From Corbicula japonica (taxonomy: Eukaryota > Mollusca > Bivalvia > Venerida > Cyrenidae): a stretch of DNA of 64,000 nucleotides. This document shows positions 38,301 through 53,300 of this stretch, piece after piece. The position numbers and the translations under genes were made by a program. Numbering within the stretch: the stretch's first letter is position 1; each line of letters begins with the position of its first letter. Location of the stretch: positions 558,001-622,000 of the forward strand of contig JAZAYU010000173.1 of NCBI GenBank assembly GCA_038501625.1, in the 5' to 3' direction. The notes beneath the pieces were generated by a model that saw only the letters and a program-made list of their open reading frames with translations, was not told the DNA's origin and ran no database searches.

Positions 38301-41300
38301 TCAAGATTTTTGACATAACTCTACAGCCTTATTTTATACAGTCATAATTATGGATATGAAAGCTTGTGGATAAACAAACGACTTTCAACTTTTATTGTAT
38401 ACTCTCAGGTCATATGACAACATGAGGTAATAATAATAATATATATAGTTAAACAAGGGTGAAAACAAACATAAAGATACAAAGAGATAATATACACAAT
38501 ACGGGAGAAATTCTCCTGTAAGAATTAAGGTATTACATTAACAGTCATACAAATAATGTTACAAACGCAAGACAATCATTTACTTGAATTTGCATATAAT
38601 ATGTTTTATAAAGATACATAGATTTTTGTAATCATGGTTGCTATTACTATTCATATTTAACAACTTATCAAATTTAAAGATATTAGGTCTATTAGTATAC
38701 TCTGGTTTGATATATTTTAGTCTCATTGATCTTAAAATAGAGCATTCAAATATATAATGAAATTCGTCGCCTATACCAGTATTAAATAGTGTACATATTT
38801 GATTTTCTAATAAAATATTATTCCAAGATCCTGTTTCAACTGGTAGTTTGTGATTTCTGGTTATAAATTTGATAGTATAATTTAAAAAGCAATCGTCTGT
38901 TTCAGTCAAGTATTTTTCAAATTTAAATTCATGTTTGAACAACCTATATATCTTGCAACTGCTGGAATTTTCAATAGTTGTAAACCAATCGTTTAAAAAT
39001 AAATATCTTCACTATCTTTCATTCAAACCAAAGAAACCCAAGCAATTTTAAAATAATGTAATTGGTGAACTATATTTTTGAGTTAAAGTAAAAGTAGTTG
39101 AAAGTAGTCCCAGCCTATAACAGAGGTGAATGTAATTTGATGTCTTTTACAATGAAAAATTTTTTAAAACTGAAACTCAATGTATTAGTAACAATTGAGA
39201 ATTTTCAGTCTCTGAACGAACAATATTTTAAGTAAATTATTTTGTTGCGATACAGTAATGGTTAATAATAAGAAGTAAAAACCAATGGTTTGTGTTGAGC
39301 TACTTCGTTCAATGAAAGAAACTTGTTTAATAATATAAATAATAGCACGTTGTTAGCTTTATCTTTATCTAAAATGGTTCGCTTTACCTTAACTGGAAGA
39401 GTCCTGATAACTTCATCAAATCTGTTGGTAGGTGGGGCGATTTCGGCTCGGACGTTTAACATCATGTTCTTAATTTTTAATGGCCTGATGTTGAAGAAAA
39501 CAGGCGTTGGCTGATCCTTTCTTACCTAAAATTAACAGAGGATCTAATGTGCAATATCTTGCCTGTTACGAGACAAATTCAAGAGGCACCACTAAACATT
39601 CAAATGTCATCATTTTTTTCTTAGAACACAGAAACTAGATGTACACGTGTAACAGTGCTACTTATCAACACTTCTGTAAATTCAATTACGTTATTATAGT
39701 TTGTTCGCTTGATGAATATATTAACAAACTCAGAAGAAAATCTTAGTTAACTAATTTAAATAATTATTCTTAAATATAAGAATGCAGACAAGAACTTTGT
39801 TATTACCAAAACACAAGCTGTCATGTCTCCGGTAACTTCTGTCTCTACGTTATTCTCGTCAACGGTTATACCCACGAAGTCCTCAGAGCCTTGCAGGCGC
39901 ACTTTCACCTATAAGTTAATTATATTATTAGATATGTTCACAGGAGCAACAAATAACAGGCTACAAATAAAATTAGATGTCTTATTTACCAGACAACCTG
40001 TTACACGGCTAGTAAGCTAAATATTATAACAATACAATTAAAATTCTCTTAATAGAATGACAGCCTTATCTTTGTAAAATTTCCGGACTGGTGCATTTGC
40101 TTTAAATTGTGTGTTAAATATTCAAATCCTATAAGTGTTAGAAACATTTAAGCACAAACCAAGTTAAAATTATTTTAATGTATGTATAATAATGAACCGT
40201 GATATTTTTACAAACCTTGTGATCTTTATCAAGGTAGTTAAAGATATTTGCTTGAATGACCGCAGTCTCCCCTCTGACCACTGAATATGGGAGTTGAAGG
40301 TTTACAAAGAATGGTAAGAACACGGTCAGCTAGAAATAAAAAACTTTGACATTTCCAATAATGTACTTAGGCTATTTAAAACAATGTTATACATAAAATA
40401 GTGCATTTAGTATAAGACAAAACTGTGCAAATGACAACCTTGATTTGAAGAGTTTAATCACCAAATCCCTATGTGAAAGAAATTGTGCAATGCTAGATAA
40501 AACTAAAATAATAAAACCATTTTGGATATTTAATTTTAGGCGTGTCACCATACTGCTGACTACCCTTTTGGATATTTGTTTAAGTAAGTTGCAGACACTT
40601 GCAAATAAACGCTAAAAAAATTTTACTATTATGAGGGATGATCCACAATAACGTAGACTTTTGTTACTGCATCTTTATTTGAAACACGTTCGAGATAAAT
40701 TATATATCAAAGTCAATCAGAACACAAACGTAACAAACTGAGCTAAAATATTCATATATTTAATCGATTTCAAAAGCGCGTTCCTTGTTTGAATAACCAT
40801 GGTAACACGCATGCGGCGCACGTCATTACGGCAATATTTTATAAAGCGCATGCCGGTCCATATAAACAAAACTACTGGTGGGAAAAGAGACAAACTTCGC
40901 AACATCAAAGCGCGGTATAAGATTTATGCCATGTCAAAATTTTACGTCATTCTTACTTTGCGTTTTGAAAACAATCAATATTTAAGCGAGCTATAACAAA
41001 CGTGAAAACGTCAGAAATGTTGTCGTAAGATCGCCCGAAAATACGCGCTATTATAAAATTTTGTCACGATCTTGGAAATCCACCATCAGAAAAGCTCAAA
41101 ATGACTGACCAGAAGCAAATGAAAACTTCCGTAAGACGAGCTCTAATTTTAAAGTGGCATCAGTGGTTTTTAAATGATCAGGAGAGTCGGAAAATAAACC
41201 TGGGGCAAGGAAGATACAACAACAACCTCGTTACTGGGTGACGTCAAGCCGGGAAGCGATTGATGCGGACAAAAGTCCAGCTATTGGGGCGCTGCGCGAG

Positions 41301-44300
41301 CTATTTTATAGTGTTTAAGGAACCGTGCAACTGATATTGCAGAACAAAATATATTTTTCAAAGGTATGTTAATATTTTGTTAACGAAATTGTTTTTCAAA
41401 ATATGTTTTTGTTTAGTATTTGTATCGTTAAAAACTCATAAATTATCAAATAAGACTAAATATGTTTGTTATTTAAATTACACTTGAGTAAACGGCTACG
41501 CACACTGTGTCTACAGTCCAAACACTTGTTTAATTTTAAGAATTAAAATTTGTAATTAATTATTTTTACAGGTACACGTTCGTTGCTAAAGGACCACGAT
41601 AGTAGCGATGGGTTTTGCATTCCCTGTCGTTTCTTCGGCGGTGCGAGCGAGAAAGGGACCGATTTCTAAATCGCCTAATACAAAATGGCAAAACTTTGAC
41701 CAGCAATGAAGCTCTGCAATATTCGATCAGTGGGTTCTTCGACATCGTATTCCTGTGATGTAACGGGGTCTATTTTGAGAACTTTGAAGGTACGCTGCTT
41801 TGCTAACGCTGCGCCCATGAATTAATAACGTCACTGACGTTGATAGATCTAATTTGACGTGCGCCTGATAGCGCTTAGTGCATGATTTTAATTGTTTTTT
41901 ATGTAATGTTGTATTTTGCTGATATTTTGTAAGAATATGCTGGACATATTCCGATTAAAGCTTGTGTAATTTTATTTGTGGTATTTTAAATAATGTAAAA
42001 ACTATAACAAAAGTCTACGTTAATTTGGATCATCCCTCATATTTTATAATTTTTTGTTTTCAATATTAACAATTGGACACTGGTTTCAAAAACTACATAA
42101 AAAATATCTACAAATGTCAGGTGTAAATTTGTGAAGAATTCAGTTTAATTCCAATAAATGATATTCGGTTTATAAAAATTCGACTTCTTACACAATGCAA
42201 ATTAATTTACACCGATATTAAACCATAAAAAAGTCTTCATTTGGTGTAGAAACATTTTTGTTTGAAAGTTAGTAGTAGAGGATTTTCTGATATTTGCCTA
42301 GAATACTAATAAGTAAAACAGAAAGCACACAATTTCTCTGCACTTGATAATTTTTATGCCCCCACAAAGTGGGAGGCATATAGAGTTGCACTCGTCCGTC
42401 CCTCCGTACGTACGTCCGTACGTCCGTACGTCCCCAAATCTTGTGGCATCAACTCCTCCTAAACTATAAGGCGGATTTCTTTCAAACTTGCACAGATGAT
42501 CAAGCAGGATGTGTAGATGATCGTAAAGAAAGGATTTTTTCCTGCGACCATTTTTACCAGAGTTATGGCATTTTGTTAATTTCAGTTATAAAATATTGTG
42601 GCGTCAACTCTTCCAAAACTATAAGGCAGATTTCTTGCGAACTTGCACAGATGATGAAGCAGGATGTGTAGATGATCGTAAAGAAAGGATTTTTTCCTGC
42701 GACCATTTTTACCAGAGTTATGGCCCTTTGTTAATTTCAGTAATTAAATCTTGTGGCATCAACTCCTCCAAAACTATAAGGCTGATTTCTTTCAAACTTG
42801 CACAGATGATGAAGCAGGATGTGTAGATGATCGTAAAGAAAGGATTTTTTCCTGTGACCATTTTTACCAGAGTTATGGCCCTTTGTTAATTTCAGTAATT
42901 AAATCTTGTGGCATCAACTCCTCCTAAACCAAAGGGCAGATTCCTTGCAAACATGCACAGATGATGAAGCAGGATGTGTAGATGTTCGTGAAGAAAGGAT
43001 TTTTTCCTGCGACTATTTTTACCAGAGTTATGGCCCTTTGTTTTTTTTTCAGTAATAATATCTTGTGGCATCAACTCCTCATTTACTTTTGGACAGATTT
43101 CTTTCTAACTTGCACACATGATCAAGATGGCTGGGTTGATGATCATATAAAAAATATTTTTTTCTGCTGCCATTTTACCACAGTTATGGCCCTTTGTTTA
43201 TTTCACTTACAAAATTTTGTGTCATCAACTTCACATTTTCTATTTGGCTGATTTCTTTCAAACTTGCACAGATGATTAGACATGATGTGAAGATTGTTGT
43301 AAAGGACATTGTCTTGCAACAATTTTCACCACAGTTATGGCCTTTTGTTTATGTTAGTTATTAAATTTTGTGGCACTTACTCCTCATTTACTAATCATGA
43401 TCACCACATGTTGTTAATACCTGGTACAAAATTTTGTAACAAATGTTATTGCAGCAGTGGGGGCATCAGTGTCCTGTGGACACAGTCTAGTTCAAATTGC
43501 ACTTACATTGGCAGTGCTTGGCGCAACTCCTAGACCTGTCTTGGTATTTAAAGCAAACGCGTTAGCAACAAACTCTGTGATAGTATCTGGCACTACTTCA
43601 TTGAATATCACCTCTCCCGTCTCACTATAAAGAAAGAAAAACCGATGTATCTATCGCAACAAAAAAATTAAGTAAGTTAAACTATATCATGGCAAAATTG
43701 TTTATCATGTACGAATCACTCAAAGAAATGATAGTCATGCAATTCATTTAAGATATTACACAATAAACTGAAAAAGCCAAGTAAACATGTAGTATACATA
43801 CATGTATCATAAAACATATGGAAACTTTAAAGGCCACCGAACACGACTACTAGTAAAATAGTGCAAGCTCTGTTAATTTAGCACTTATTGAAATGCATAT
43901 TATTTATCTCGCCGCCAAGCCCCGGGTTAAGAGCAACTCAATATTTTCATATTTTCAGCGGCCTTCACGTGGTATAATTGATTACAACACTGATTGAATG
44001 TACGGGGCGACGTTTTACGAAACGAACAACGCCACTATCATAATTAAACAGAAAACAATGAACTTTGAAAACCACTGAACAGGACAAATAGCCAGATGTT
44101 GAAGGGTCAGTTTGTTTGAGCCTGTTCTCGAGCAGTAATGGAAATGCCTATTACCGTCGTCATGATGAAATATTGCAAAAGAAAGAGAAAAAAGTTTTGG
44201 GTGTTTTTTTTTCCATTAAAGGTCGCAGTGACATTGAACGAACATGAGGACCTAAGAATCAACAGAATTCGTCTACTCGTTACCACTAACCAACATACTA

Positions 44301-47300
44301 AGTTTTGGGATATTAAGCCTCTCAAGTTATTTGATCGGTCAAAGTTGTGCATATATTGTCATTGTAACCTAAACAAATTCCTCAACATCAATAGCGGTCA
44401 TCTACTAACTGTCGATTCGACATACCATAGAGTTCTCTATTTATCAATCTTATATAAATGTAATGCCATAAATGTAATTATCACACCCGTCCACCGACAG
44501 ATCCAAGAGCAGACATGTTAAGTTGTTGCAAATTTGAAAGAAGTGTACTAGGTAATTTTCATTTCGCTAGTTTTGATTAATTCTTCGAGAAAATTATCAG
44601 CTGTCTTTAAAAGCTAAATGAATTCTGCACTTATCCGTTGATTTGTGTTGAAATCTTCCAAGATCTGCATTTTATAGCAAAATGTTCGGTAAATCTGATA
44701 ATCTACATTAATATGTAAGCATTGTTGGAAAATTTAATCCCCTGGCAACATGCGAAATATTAGAATAGAAAGAATTTTAATAAGTTCCTAAAAGCCTACT
44801 TAATAGAGCTGGGGTTTAGCAATAGCCAGCTCCATGGAGCTTTTACTCGAATTTAGTAATCTGAACGTGAGGGATTACGTTTTGATCCGTTTTATTTAAT
44901 AAAAGATTAGCAAAGACTTACATTATCTGTAAATGGTTTGCGACTGCACATGCACATTGAGGTCTGTACGTTTTTATTCTTGTTAACATTCTTTAACAAT
45001 TGTGTTTTTAAAAAACGAATTGCTAACTCCCCTTAAATTTGGGATCGCCTTATAACCTCTCAGAACAGCTTATAAAATCGGACAATACCAGTTCGCCATG
45101 ATATATAAAAATATCAGAGCTCGCTTGCATGTATTTGTCACAATGTACTTGTATGTCATTTATCGATAACGTACTGTGCCCAAGGTTATAAAACTGAGCA
45201 TGGAAACCAGTCTCAAATCTCAAGCACCAGTCGCCATTTCAGCCAATCAGATGCTTGAGATTTGAGACTGGTTTCCATGCTCAGTTTTATAACCTTGTGC
45301 ACTGTACTCAAATTGTTTTACCTTGCTAAACCTGATTTCCATATCCAAGTTTCGGGGAAGTCCTTTCTGATTTGTCCGACAGGAGCTTCGCCACCACGAC
45401 CTGATTCGACAGTATCGGACATCATCATAGCAGCACCACCAAATGCTTGTACTCTTCTGCTTGCTACTGCCTGAGTTTCTATGGGAAAATAAAGTCTTCA
45501 TTCTTAATTATGATAAATGGTGTGTATATAATAATTTACGACAATTATCAAATTAAAACACTATTCTGTTCCTAATTAATTCACAATATTGTCAAATAAA
45601 AAGTGCAGACAGCTGAAAAAGGAACCAAAATGGAAGAACTTTCGGTACTACTTTGGCTTTTTTCAAGCTTTGATATTCTCCTCAAGAATACCTGCCAACA
45701 CGCGAACATTTTGACACTCACTTTGACAGGTTACTTCCACCAAATTGCTTAATGCTCTACTAATCGCCAAGAAGTAGCAATGTTCGCAAGAGATAATTGT
45801 CATAACGTTTCAAAAATAAATTTATCTTGTTTATTTAGTATTTCGAGTGTGATAAAATGTTTTATTTCAACACGCAAACTGTTTTTAAACTAGTCTAATT
45901 TTATTAAAGTTGAAAGACGTTTAATTGTCAAAGATACACATTCTTATTGAACGCAAGAAAGTGGTTTACTTTTTTGTATTCTTTACAACAGAAATTTTAT
46001 TAAAACGAAAATAATCTTCTGTGTATAGTTAAATAATATCATAACTCGCAATGGATAGGTTCGATTTGTATTAACTAGTAAGTATCGAACCTGAGCAGGT
46101 TTATTAATTTAAAAACAAAACTGAAAAGATCGGTAAGGGTTATATAAAAATGTAACAATTAGTCAAGATCAGTCGACGGTATATAGATCTCTGTATTACT
46201 GCCATATGAATTTGAAATAACCATGATCCAGTATCAGAATAGAGGGTCAAGGAGTACAAGTTACTTACCAACTTGCCACAAATCAAATCTGTATAAATTT
46301 GCGTCTGTTAACACCCTAAGGTCTGCATTCTGAAAAAAAAATCATATTGAAATAAAATGTTACAGTTGCTATAGTAACGTTTTAGATAGAAAACAGGATA
46401 ATATTAAATAAAGCTACCTATCAACCCATGAACATTTTAATGAAATAGTCTTTTCACAGCTTCACTCTTTATACCATGTTCATCTAATGGGTATCACAAC
46501 TTTAAACAACCGTGTGCCCATATAAAATGCTCTTTAACAGTAGATTGTCTATTTTTCGACTCTTTGGCCTACATAATGATATAATAACTAAAGACCACTC
46601 AAAACAAAATTAAAATAACGTCAAATAATTTCTGATCATCAGGGCTGAAGGTTATAAAACTGAGTTTGGAAACCAGTCTTTAATCTCAAGCATCTGATTG
46701 GCTGAAATGGCGACTGGTCGCCATTTCAGCCAATCAGATGCTTGAGATTTGAGACTGGTTTCCATGCTCAGTTTTATAACCTTGGGCACAGGTCCTGGAG
46801 ATTTTAAGGCTCCAATGAAAACATAATGTTCACTACACGATCATGAATAAATACAAATTAGTAGCTCACTGTTACTCGTTACCTTAGAGCAATAACAATA
46901 TATCTCCTTCATAATTCAATAGTTCTTACACCGTTTTTGACATGTTATTGTAATATTTGTTGTTAGTACATGTCCAATACCTATATTACTTTTACTTGAG
47001 CTAGTGTCTGTCAAATTATTTGAGTTTGCTTTCAATGTTTGAAATGTACATAATTAACAAGTGATATTGAATTCATGTGTTTAAACTCATATTTGTGTGC
47101 ACATTTTAAATGAAAATTAGTCATAATTTTATTTTATGCGCTCTTTCAATAAAGATTATTATCATAATTATAGTCTAGAACTGTTTTCAATCCGGATTTT
47201 GTTGTGCGTGATTGCATGGCTGCGATATAAACAATACGTAAATAACACATTGAAAACGGAATTATTAGGATCATTTTAAGTACCTTCAACAAAAACAAGT

Positions 47301-50300
47301 ACGTTATATTTTGTATAGTCCTTATCGGTTGGAATACTATTTGTTTTTGCGCATATAAAGGGATAAAAACTTGCAAAATTGCATTTAATCACAAGAAGGT
47401 CTGGTAAATGACCCACATGATTGTATCAAAATATTGTTATTCTCTACAAATAAACGCTCTGATGCACGAATACATACTAGTTATATGACTCTATGACATT
47501 AATATAAAGATTATTACATTAAAATATTGCTTTAAATGTATAGATAGTGTAAATTATTAAAATATTTGAGGGATGTGTTTCGTAATGACTGTACCATCTA
47601 TAGCATTATCATACTATCATTTATAGCAAACACACCTATTTCTGTTGTATCATTTAGTGCGATCTTCGTTGGATGATTTTTCAATAACCTGTATCACTTA
47701 TGGCGATGCGCTTTTGCTGATTTTATCAAGTTTATGCTTTTAGGTAAGATAGAGGAGTTCGTCTACATATATTGGCTATAAAAATCGGGTATAATTGGAG
47801 AAATAATAAATCATGGCGTACAAAAACACGAATTGAACTTTAACATACTAAAACAGAATGATACAACAATAGTGACTTTAGGTTATTGTTAGTTTGGAGG
47901 CTTGTATAAAAATTAAACTGTCAGGCCCAACGCAGCTGGGCGACCGTTTAATTTTTCATACAAACCTCGAAATTAAACTGTAAACTGTTTTTGTAACTGA
48001 TAAATTGGCATACACATAGATTACACAAATCAGTTGTCAAAACAGTATTTTAATGGCTAGTATAAATGTATTATGAGGATATGTTAGAAAGCGAATTCGT
48101 TAATTTCTTTAACTGAAATCAGCATGGGATCATACCTGACTCTCAAGGGAAGACCGTTGTGTTAGTCAATCCTTGGGCGGAAAACAAGACATTGATTCCT
48201 TTGCTAAAGTTCCATTTGACCCTTTACTCCATGGGATCATATATAGCATGGGATATGGAGTACGTTGTTTTTGCTGTACAGTGTTTGCTATTACATTTAT
48301 TAGAATATTTCTGAAAACAAGTGATCATTGTATATCTACATTTGTCGTACATTGAGTAAAGGGTTTATCTTCAGCTTAAAATATCAGTATTTAAATAACT
48401 TGCTTTGCTTCAGAATTTGCATGTAACGCATACCTGCGTATGTATTTATAATCGTGAACCTTGAATTTCGAAACTATTACTTAAAAAAAAACCTTAGACT
48501 ATGTTTATCAAATCCAAAACATTTTGGGACGACATTAATTATCGCTTGTTGTAAATTGTAGTTCTCAGAGTGGTCTGGGTGTTAACAAATAAAGTCAGGT
48601 AGATCCAATTGTTTCGTGTCGCCGCAGTATATAAAGGCACCGAGGCGCTTATATTTAATAACGTATCATATTTCTGTACGAAGCACTTTTAATACATGTT
48701 TTTACATCAAGCCGTTGTTCTTAAATCCGAAAAATATACTAAAATCATCTTTAAAAAATCGCCATAACCGATACACATTAATCACTAGAAACAAACAAAT
48801 GACTGAGTTAACATGTTCAATAAATGATACAGTCTAAGTCAAAGCTACATGCATGTTTGGTCTAATGTTTTGATGTTTAATTGATCAGCTATGGTATTCT
48901 TATTATTGTAAGAATAAAAATGATATGTTTCACCATCGCTAGCATGAGAATACCTCTCATAACCTGTTAAAACATAAACATTTACGCTGATTTTATTACA
49001 CTACACAGTTCAAACAGTACTTTGTGTGAGTGATTTAAGCGATTTTTTTAAAGTATATTGCATAAAAAAATGTAATTACGTCTTTCATAACAAGTGCTAC
49101 GAGAATCGCCTGTTGAATATGTATTTGTCGATTGGATTTCTCATTACAATACATACAAAATCTCCTCATTTTTGAACTGTTTACTATGTTTTGTGACAAT
49201 CAGTGCGCTATATCCGGTAGATGATACAATCGGTTTATATACAGTGCCTATCTTTGAGAGCTTACTTCAAATATGTCGCCTGCGTCATCCGCCGGAAATG
49301 ACCACGGCAATATTGGACCCCAGCCACGTACAATCCATGGGTTGTCACCGAATTGGTTCATTTCGTCTTTCACCTTAAATAGTAATTTAGTCAAACTATG
49401 AATTCCAATTTCAATGTAAAAAATATTGATTTTTTTTTGTTTACATTGTTGTATAGAATGATAACGGTATCTAACTTATATATTTCAAAATCTGGATAAA
49501 ACATAATTAATTATTTAACAGTTGTACGTACGTCTTTATAAATAATTGTTCTATTATTCATGTAATCACTGGGCTGAAGGGTATAAAACTGAGATTGGAA
49601 ACCAGTCTCAAATCTCAAGCATCTGATTGGCTGAAATGGCGACTGGTGGCCATTTCAGCCAATCAGATGCTTGAGATTTGAGACTGGTTTCCATGCTCAG
49701 CTTTTTAACCTTAGGACCTGTTCTCTCAAAACATTTCATGATGACATTTTGCTTCTAGTGAACTTAACAAAAAATAGTCAACGGTTTATATTTTAATACT
49801 GAAATCATAGTTATTCTAATTAAAATATGATGTTTCGTTTGTAAACAAAATTAGTAAGAAAAATGGAAAATATATGTTCAAGTCTGCAAAATCGAACAAG
49901 AATATTGTTGCATTTTACCCTTTTTGGAGTAATATCATTGCCTTCAGCGAGTAGCATCACACTCTTGTCCACAGCTAAAACGTTCACCAGAGAGTCTCTG
50001 TCCGCTTTTACTTTCAACCCTACACTGGATTTCGGTTCTAATGGTGAAGGCTGCACAAACTCTATTGTGACCTTAACACATTAACCAAATAAATGAAAAG
50101 GAACTTTGAAAGGTGCCGAACAAATTCAAATTTGTTTCAGAGATCAACTGGATTATTTACCTTTTGTTATTTTCCTTTTACTCATAATTATTACCGCATG
50201 ATGTCTTCGAAATTTACAACTAAAAGTTTAACAATTTTATTAAGCAGTTGTTTTTTTATTTAGAAACAAACATAACTGTTTCAAATCATTAATAAAATAA

Positions 50301-53300
50301 TATTTGTTCAAGGCAACGTAATTGTTTTAATACCATAGCGCCATGACCGGTAGACTAGAATTTCTAAAAAACAAGTTGACGACAACATGGTTTTCTGTAA
50401 ACTTATTGATAATTACAATCTGTTAACTTAAGAACTAAATAACATTAATCAATACGCTTGTTTCAATCACCATATAAATATCTTTCCTGCTTAAACTTTC
50501 ATTATTTTCATACTTTGTCCATGTTTTATGATGCGCAGAAATGTTTTTTTATTCTTAGACCATGTTTAGTAGCGCCGATTGCTGTCAAGTTCGATGCATT
50601 TTATAGTTCAATTTACATCTATCAAATAACATATTGTTCAGTTACGTAATTATGCAAATTTAAACAGACAATACTTCAAATATCTATCTAAACGATTCTA
50701 AACGACACGTATTGTTTACTAAGAGGTTCAATGCATATTCGTATCAAAAGCTTGAAATGTAGAGTTGAAGGTGGTTTGGTGGGCATTATGCAATTGTTTA
50801 AAATAAATATAATAAATCGTGTACCTTGTTTTCAAATATCTCTTCAATAACAAAGTTGAGCCCATCAGCCATAATTTCACCATCATCCTTTACACAGAAT
50901 ACCACAAAACGAGAGGTGGGTGCCATTTCCCTGGTAACGGGGATCTGAACAACCCCTTCACCGAACTGTCCGGCTATTTCGAATTCCCCTGACGTAACCA
51001 TTTGCCCTTTAGACAAAATCTGAAATACATGTTTGAGAAGAACCCATAATATCATGTTAATTTCCCCTTGTTGTATTAAATGCATGTTGGTTGTTAGAAA
51101 ATAAAATAAAATAGATAATGTCTTAAAAGAATCATTCTTTAAAAACGCTCTCTGCTCATTATAAGCGAAGAATGAGAGTCACATTGAAATGTGTGTTTAG
51201 ATCGGCTTACTAATAATTCACAGTTAAATAGTCATCAAAGATTCATACCACATATTTAGCAGTACAAGCCCCTGCTGTATTGGTCACTTTAATGGATACT
51301 ATGTCACCGATCTGAAAGAATAAAAAAAAACAGAATTATTAAAATAAAGTAAAATACTTTACACATGTACTCACCACGAAAACTATAAGCAAAACATTTC
51401 GTTTCATTTTAAAAATTCTGTGAATGCACTTATCTCTGTTTCTTGTACACACATAATAGTCTGCTTGTAAGGCTTGATTATTTACTGTATTTATACACAT
51501 CTATTCGTTGCTGTTTTTATGATGGATAATAAGCAAATATGTATTGTTATTCATTTGATTAGGAAGATAATGTCACATACTTTCAACGGGTCCACCTTGA
51601 CATTGTTGAGTATCTCTGACTTCAGGAAGACATCGCTAGGAGACCGGAACCTGCGAATCTCTTTTTGAATTTTCATTCCCTTGAAACTGACCTAAAACAA
51701 ATATCTATAAGTTAATCAAGCTTCATTTCTTCTTCTTCTTCTTACTCGAATGACGTTTAAAATTAAAATAGTCAATTCTGGCTATAGTTTCTCTGCCTTA
51801 GTTATTAAGTGTTTACATGCAATTTGATTGTCTTTTTAACGTACGCAAGATTATGAAACCTATACCAGTGCTTTCCAGACATGTTAACTTTTTCTATATT
51901 CCTGAAAACATCGATAAAAAGTAAATTTTAAACACAAAAGTAAATAATTAAAATAAATATGTTTATAAGAAATATTGCAGAACAATTCAAAGCAAATTAT
52001 CAAGATGTGAGCATCAATGTAATGTGTGTACCTCGATGGTGGCTGTGGCAGTGTTGTCTGGTATCTGGATATCAAACTGAAGCGTGCCATCAGCACTGAG
52101 CTTATAACTCATTCTCTCCTTCATTATCACGTCGCCATTCAAGAATGGTGAAATCACGTTGAAGTTTGGTATGGTGATGGTGTTGGGCAATGAGCCGACC
52201 ACAGGCTTATCAGTAAAATACGTCACCGTGACGTTTACGTCGTCTGTTAAAGACTCAGGCGGTCGATCATCCTGCTGGCTTACCTTTAGCTGAAATAATA
52301 TTCAAACAATTATACTTAAAATGTCGACAACGCTACCAATTTTTAATTTCGCAAAGAACAGACGCATGAAAAGCAGTTAAATTTGTCAAATGCCTGTTCA
52401 TTATTGTCATTTTTATAGCCTTATGTGTTTAATTTTAATGCTTCGTTTGATTTTAAAATCGACTGACTTAAGTGAAAATTTGACTTCGTTTTGGGGCCTT
52501 ATCTCGCTCAAGTCAGAGCTAACGAAATGTTTGATCTGATGGGACACCCGTTTATAGTAAGAGTCAGTAGCGGCTCCCCCCTCCCCCCCACTCCCCCGAT
52601 AACTATTTTTAGAAACAGACAATACAGAAAGCATGATTCACAAAGCTCGCAAAATCGCATGAAGATGTCATTACAGTGAAAATCAATGCAACACCACATA
52701 AAACACACCTATCTGCAATAACATATGCCTAACGTGTATGTCGTTTATTTTAAAGTTAAAAGATAATTTTAATTGATATTTGGCCAATTTATTAATTGTT
52801 TGAAGAACACATTATGTTAACCGCCTATCCAAGTGTAACATCAACGAGTGCAGACATTCGAAATAATAGAAGGTTAAATACGGGGAAACAACGTATACTT
52901 ATTTCAACATACCCATACGTTATATGGATTAAAACCTGGTTTGAAGTTTTCAGGCATATTTGGGAAGAATTCGATCTTGTAAGGGTTACTATGGTAACGT
53001 ATATCTCCCTCTCCCTGTAGGGTGATACCAGTGATGGACTCGGTCACATTGGCAAGAATACGAAACGTTTCATACTCGATGTTTCGAGATAACCGCTGTA
53101 GTACGTTCATTGGTATTTCAAAGGATGCCGTGCCATCAATCTAAAATACATCGACACAATTATCATAATTTTAATTGCGTTCACTGTGCGCTTAATTCTG
53201 AAATAAAATGGAAATATTTGTAATGATCACAGACTCAATTTTAATACAAATTGAAGCAAACTGTACATTATACTGTACAAACACAATGATTAAAAAGATC

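Noticed and set aside
42441..43533. Several 74-89 codon frames with repeating CDHFYQSYG
   Set aside because: They are translations of the 150-bp tandem units of a non-coding dispersed repeat.
44138..44521. 127-codon plus-strand frame in TEP-A intron 18
   Set aside because: No recognisable domain, low-complexity start, no promoter or splice evidence.
46330..49265. Search for mutually exclusive copies of exon 16 in the long intron 16
   Set aside because: Expected from scallop TEP splice variants, but no second copy with similar sequence or matching borders was seen; only elements and hairpins.
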